Shown: one piece after another, positions 6,884 to 8,785 of the stretch
Numbering within the stretch: the first letter of the stretch is position 1
Layout: every line of letters starts with the position of its first letter
NCBI GenBank assembly: GCA_017988355.1
Contig: JAGNRX010000042.1
Span: 1-8,785 of the forward strand
Source: Bacteroidales bacterium
GTDB taxonomy: Bacteria > Bacteroidota > Bacteroidia > Bacteroidales > P3
DNA: 8,785 nucleotides
Direction: 5' to 3'
Translations under genes and position numbers: made by a program
The notes under the pieces: model-generated
The model's input: the letters and a program-made list of their open reading frames with translations, nothing else
Told to the model about the DNA's origin: nothing
The model's database searches: none

Positions 6884-8491
6884 ATGGAGAAATTACTTCT
6901 ATTAGGTGACGAGGCAATTGCTCAAGCCGCTATTGACGCAGGACTTTCGGGCATATTTGCCTATCCTGGTACTCCTTCAACAGAGATTACAGAATATATA
7001 CAGGCTTCAAAGGAAGCTAAGGAAAAAGGTATCCGCAGTAATTGGGCTTGTAATGAAAAGACTGCTATGGAAGCAACTCTTGGAATGAGCTATACAGGAA
7101 AAAGAGCAATGTTCTCATGTAAGCATGTGGGAATAAACGTTGCTGCAGACCCTTTCATGAACTCAGCAATTACAGGTGTTAATGGCGGAGTGATATACAT
7201 CGCAGCTGATGACCCTTCAATGCACTCTTCTCAAGATGAACAAGATTCACGTTATTTTGCTGACTGGGCAATGATACCTGTTCTTGAACCATCAAACCAA
7301 CAAGAGGCTTATGATATGGTTCATTACGGATATGAACTTTCAGAAAAATTCAAGACCCCAGTTGTTTTGCGTGTTACAACTCGCCTTGCACATTCTCGTG
7401 CAGCAGTTAACATAAGAAGAAACGCAAGAAAACAAAACGAGATTAAACTCCTTGACAATCCAAAACAGTTTATCTTACTTCCAGTTAATGCTCGCCGTCA
7501 ATACAATGAACTTATTGCAAAACAAGAATTGCTTGAAAATGCAGCAATGAATGATGGCTTCAACAAATACATAGACGGAAAGAATAAGAAAATAGGTATT
7601 ATAGCTTGTGGTTTATCTTTCAACTACTTAATGGAAAACTTCCAAGATGAGGCTTGTGAGTATCCAATCTTAAAGATTTCTCAATATCCTATGCCAGTTG
7701 AGATGGTTAACAGACTGTATGAAGAATGTGAATCAGTTCTTATTCTTGAAGAAGGACAACCTGTTTATGAAAATAAAATATTAGGTCTTCTTAATAAAGG
7801 TAAAAAGATAATGGGCAGAATAGACGGAACCATTCCAAGAGTTGGGGAACTAAACCCAGCAATAGTTGGAAAAGCATTAGGCTTAAAGGTTTCTGAAGGT
7901 CTTCCTATCCCAGCAATTGTTGCACCAAGGCCTCCAAAACTTTGCGAAGGATGTCCTCACGCCGACACATACAGAGCTTTAAACGAAGCTATTGAACCTC
8001 ATGGAAAAGGACGTGTGTTTGGAGATATTGGTTGCTACACACTAGGAGCACTTCCTCCATTCAACGGAATTAGTACAACAGTTTGTATGGGAGCTTCAAT
8101 CACAATGGCAAAAGGAGCATCAGAGGCAGGTTTCCAACCAGCAGTTGCAGTTATTGGAGACAGCACTTTCACTCACTCAGGTATGACAGGACTTCTTGAC
8201 TGTGTTAATGATAATGTGCCAGTTACAATCTTTATTCTTGACAACGCTATAACAGCAATGACAGGAACTCAAAAATCTTCAGCAACAGGAAGAATTGAAG
8301 CAATTTGTGAAGGTATTGGAGTTGATCCAGACCATATCAAAGTTATTACGCCACTTAAGAAATTCCATGCAGAAAACGTTCAAACAATTAAAGATGAAAT
8401 AGCATACCAAGGAGTATCTGTTATCATCCCAAGAAGAGAATGTATAGTATGGGCAAATAAGAAACGTAAGGACGCAAAGAAACAACAATAA
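6884..8491 (+). CDS. iorA: Indolepyruvate:ferredoxin oxidoreductase, alpha subunit (no ferredoxin tail)
   Basis: With IorB this cytoplasmic enzyme oxidatively decarboxylates indolepyruvate and other aryl pyruvates, made by transamination of aromatic amino acids, to aryl-CoA and CO2, passing electrons to ferredoxin. The N-terminal pyrimidine-binding domain shows the GDEAIAQAA opening, AYPGTPSTEI (about 26-35), and a KHVGINVAADP stretch (about 83-93). The middle domain leads to CEGCPH (C354, C357). The thiamine-diphosphate domain has GDIGCYTLG (380-388), the GDS motif with D426, and D453-N454 followed by AITAMTG, the usual GDG...N type cofactor and Mg site. At 535 residues it ends just after the RREC segment. 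Archaeal IorA proteins continue there with a domain holding two [4Fe-4S] clusters, which is absent here; I recall short forms in Bacteroidales. The iorB gene starts 22 bases downstream. A good promoter lies just upstream. Confidence 0.95.
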   Translation: MEKLLLLGDEAIAQAAIDAGLSGIFAYPGTPSTEITEYIQASKEAKEKGIRSNWACNEKTAMEATLGMSYTGKRAMFSCKHVGINVAADPFMNSAITGVNGGVIYIAADDPSMHSSQDEQDSRYFADWAMIPVLEPSNQQEAYDMVHYGYELSEKFKTPVVLRVTTRLAHSRAAVNIRRNARKQNEIKLLDNPKQFILLPVNARRQYNELIAKQELLENAAMNDGFNKYIDGKNKKIGIIACGLSFNYLMENFQDEACEYPILKISQYPMPVEMVNRLYEECESVLILEEGQPVYENKILGLLNKGKKIMGRIDGTIPRVGELNPAIVGKALGLKVSEGLPIPAIVAPRPPKLCEGCPHADTYRALNEAIEPHGKGRVFGDIGCYTLGALPPFNGISTTVCMGASITMAKGASEAGFQPAVAVIGDSTFTHSGMTGLLDCVNDNVPVTIFILDNAITAMTGTQKSSATGRIEAICEGIGVDPDHIKVITPLKKFHAENVQTIKDEIAYQGVSVIIPRRECIVWANKKRKDAKKQQ

Positions 8492-8513
8492 TAACCTTTA
8501 AAGAAAGAAAGAA

Positions 8514-8785
8514 ATGAAGATAGATATAATATTATGCGGAGTAGGTGGAATGGGAGCTTTAAGTTCTGCTGCCATAATCTCTAAAGCTGCTCTTGGCATG
8601 GGAATGTTTATGAAGCAAGCAGAAACGCATGGCATGTCACAAAGAGGAGGAGATGTTCAGTCTCACCTTCGCCTTAGCGATAAAGAAATCTCATCAGACC
8701 TAATTCCAGAGGGAGAATGCGATTTAATAATCTCTGTTGAACCAATGGAAGCACTTCGTTATTTACCATTCCTTGACAAAGAAAA
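8514..8785 (+). CDS. iorB: Indolepyruvate:ferredoxin oxidoreductase, beta subunit (N-terminal part, cut by window edge)
   Basis: The smaller partner of IorA, belonging to the gamma-type domain of 2-oxoacid:ferredoxin oxidoreductases. Ninety full codons are visible and the frame runs off the right edge; the complete family protein is roughly 190-200 residues. Recognisable parts are the N-terminal beta strand (KIDIIL) with the glycine loop GVGGMG (residues 9-14), the family signature AETHGMSQRGGDVQSHLRLS (36-55), and the DLIISVEPMEALRYLP segment (70-85). The glycine loop normally reads GxGGQG; here position 13 is Met. The start at 8514 has the same A-rich leader (AAGAAAGAAATGA) as the hydrolase gene. 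The 22-base gap after iorA with no terminator indicates one operon, as expected for two subunits of one complex. Confidence 0.93.
   Translation, partial: MKIDIILCGVGGMGALSSAAIISKAALGMGMFMKQAETHGMSQRGGDVQSHLRLSDKEISSDLIPEGECDLIISVEPMEALRYLPFLDKE

Noticed and set aside
6906..7088. Plus-strand frame of 60 codons in a second frame inside iorA
   Set aside because: Lies over the conserved N-terminal domain of IorA, which clearly is the coding frame.
8279..8488. Minus-strand frame of 69 codons opposite the iorA 3' end
   Set aside because: Antisense shadow of the conserved thiamine-diphosphate domain and basic tail.
1..8785. Search by eye for tRNA or rRNA genes, CRISPR repeats, transposase genes, terminal inverted repeats, toxin-antitoxin or defence genes
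   Set aside because: Almost all the window is taken up by five recognisable genes, and the gaps are too short or too AT-rich to hold such elements. Nothing supports a new system here.

Overview
The window looks like ordinary chromosomal DNA of a low-GC member of the Bacteroidota, probably Bacteroidales. Three things suggest this. The promoter ahead of iorA fits the -33/-7 form typical of that phylum (TTTG, 20 bases, TAACTTTG). Gene starts are preceded by A-rich leaders rather than Shine-Dalgarno sequences. The proteins (a two-domain M16 peptidase with a long insert, a GHSEGG hydrolase, and an IorA without a ferredoxin tail) are of types I associate with Bacteroidales. The phylum is an inference from these signals, not from a search.

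Layout. Positions 1-1971 (minus strand) hold most of a copper-type P1B ATPase, cut by the left edge of the window. A 213-base AT-rich gap separates it from a divergent plus-strand pair: an exported 989-residue M16 zinc peptidase (2185-5154) and, 35 bases later, an exported 475-residue alpha/beta hydrolase (5190-6617). A 266-base gap with weak hairpins and a good promoter follows. Then come iorA (6884-8491) and, 22 bases later, the first 90 codons of iorB (8514 to the right edge).

Function. The window joins three unrelated housekeeping or accessory jobs: metal export across the inner membrane, envelope peptide or ester hydrolysis, and anaerobic oxidation of aryl pyruvates from aromatic amino acids to aryl-CoA by the thiamine-diphosphate enzyme IorAB. 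The M16 and hydrolase genes are probably one transcript, and iorAB another.

I found no mobile element, CRISPR array, RNA gene or defence-like cluster, and no convincing new system. The points most worth checking are the missing iron-sulfur domain of IorA, the unusual methionine in the IorB nucleotide-binding-like loop, an imperfect palindrome just upstream of the M16 gene, and an open stretch in frame after the hydrolase stop codon.
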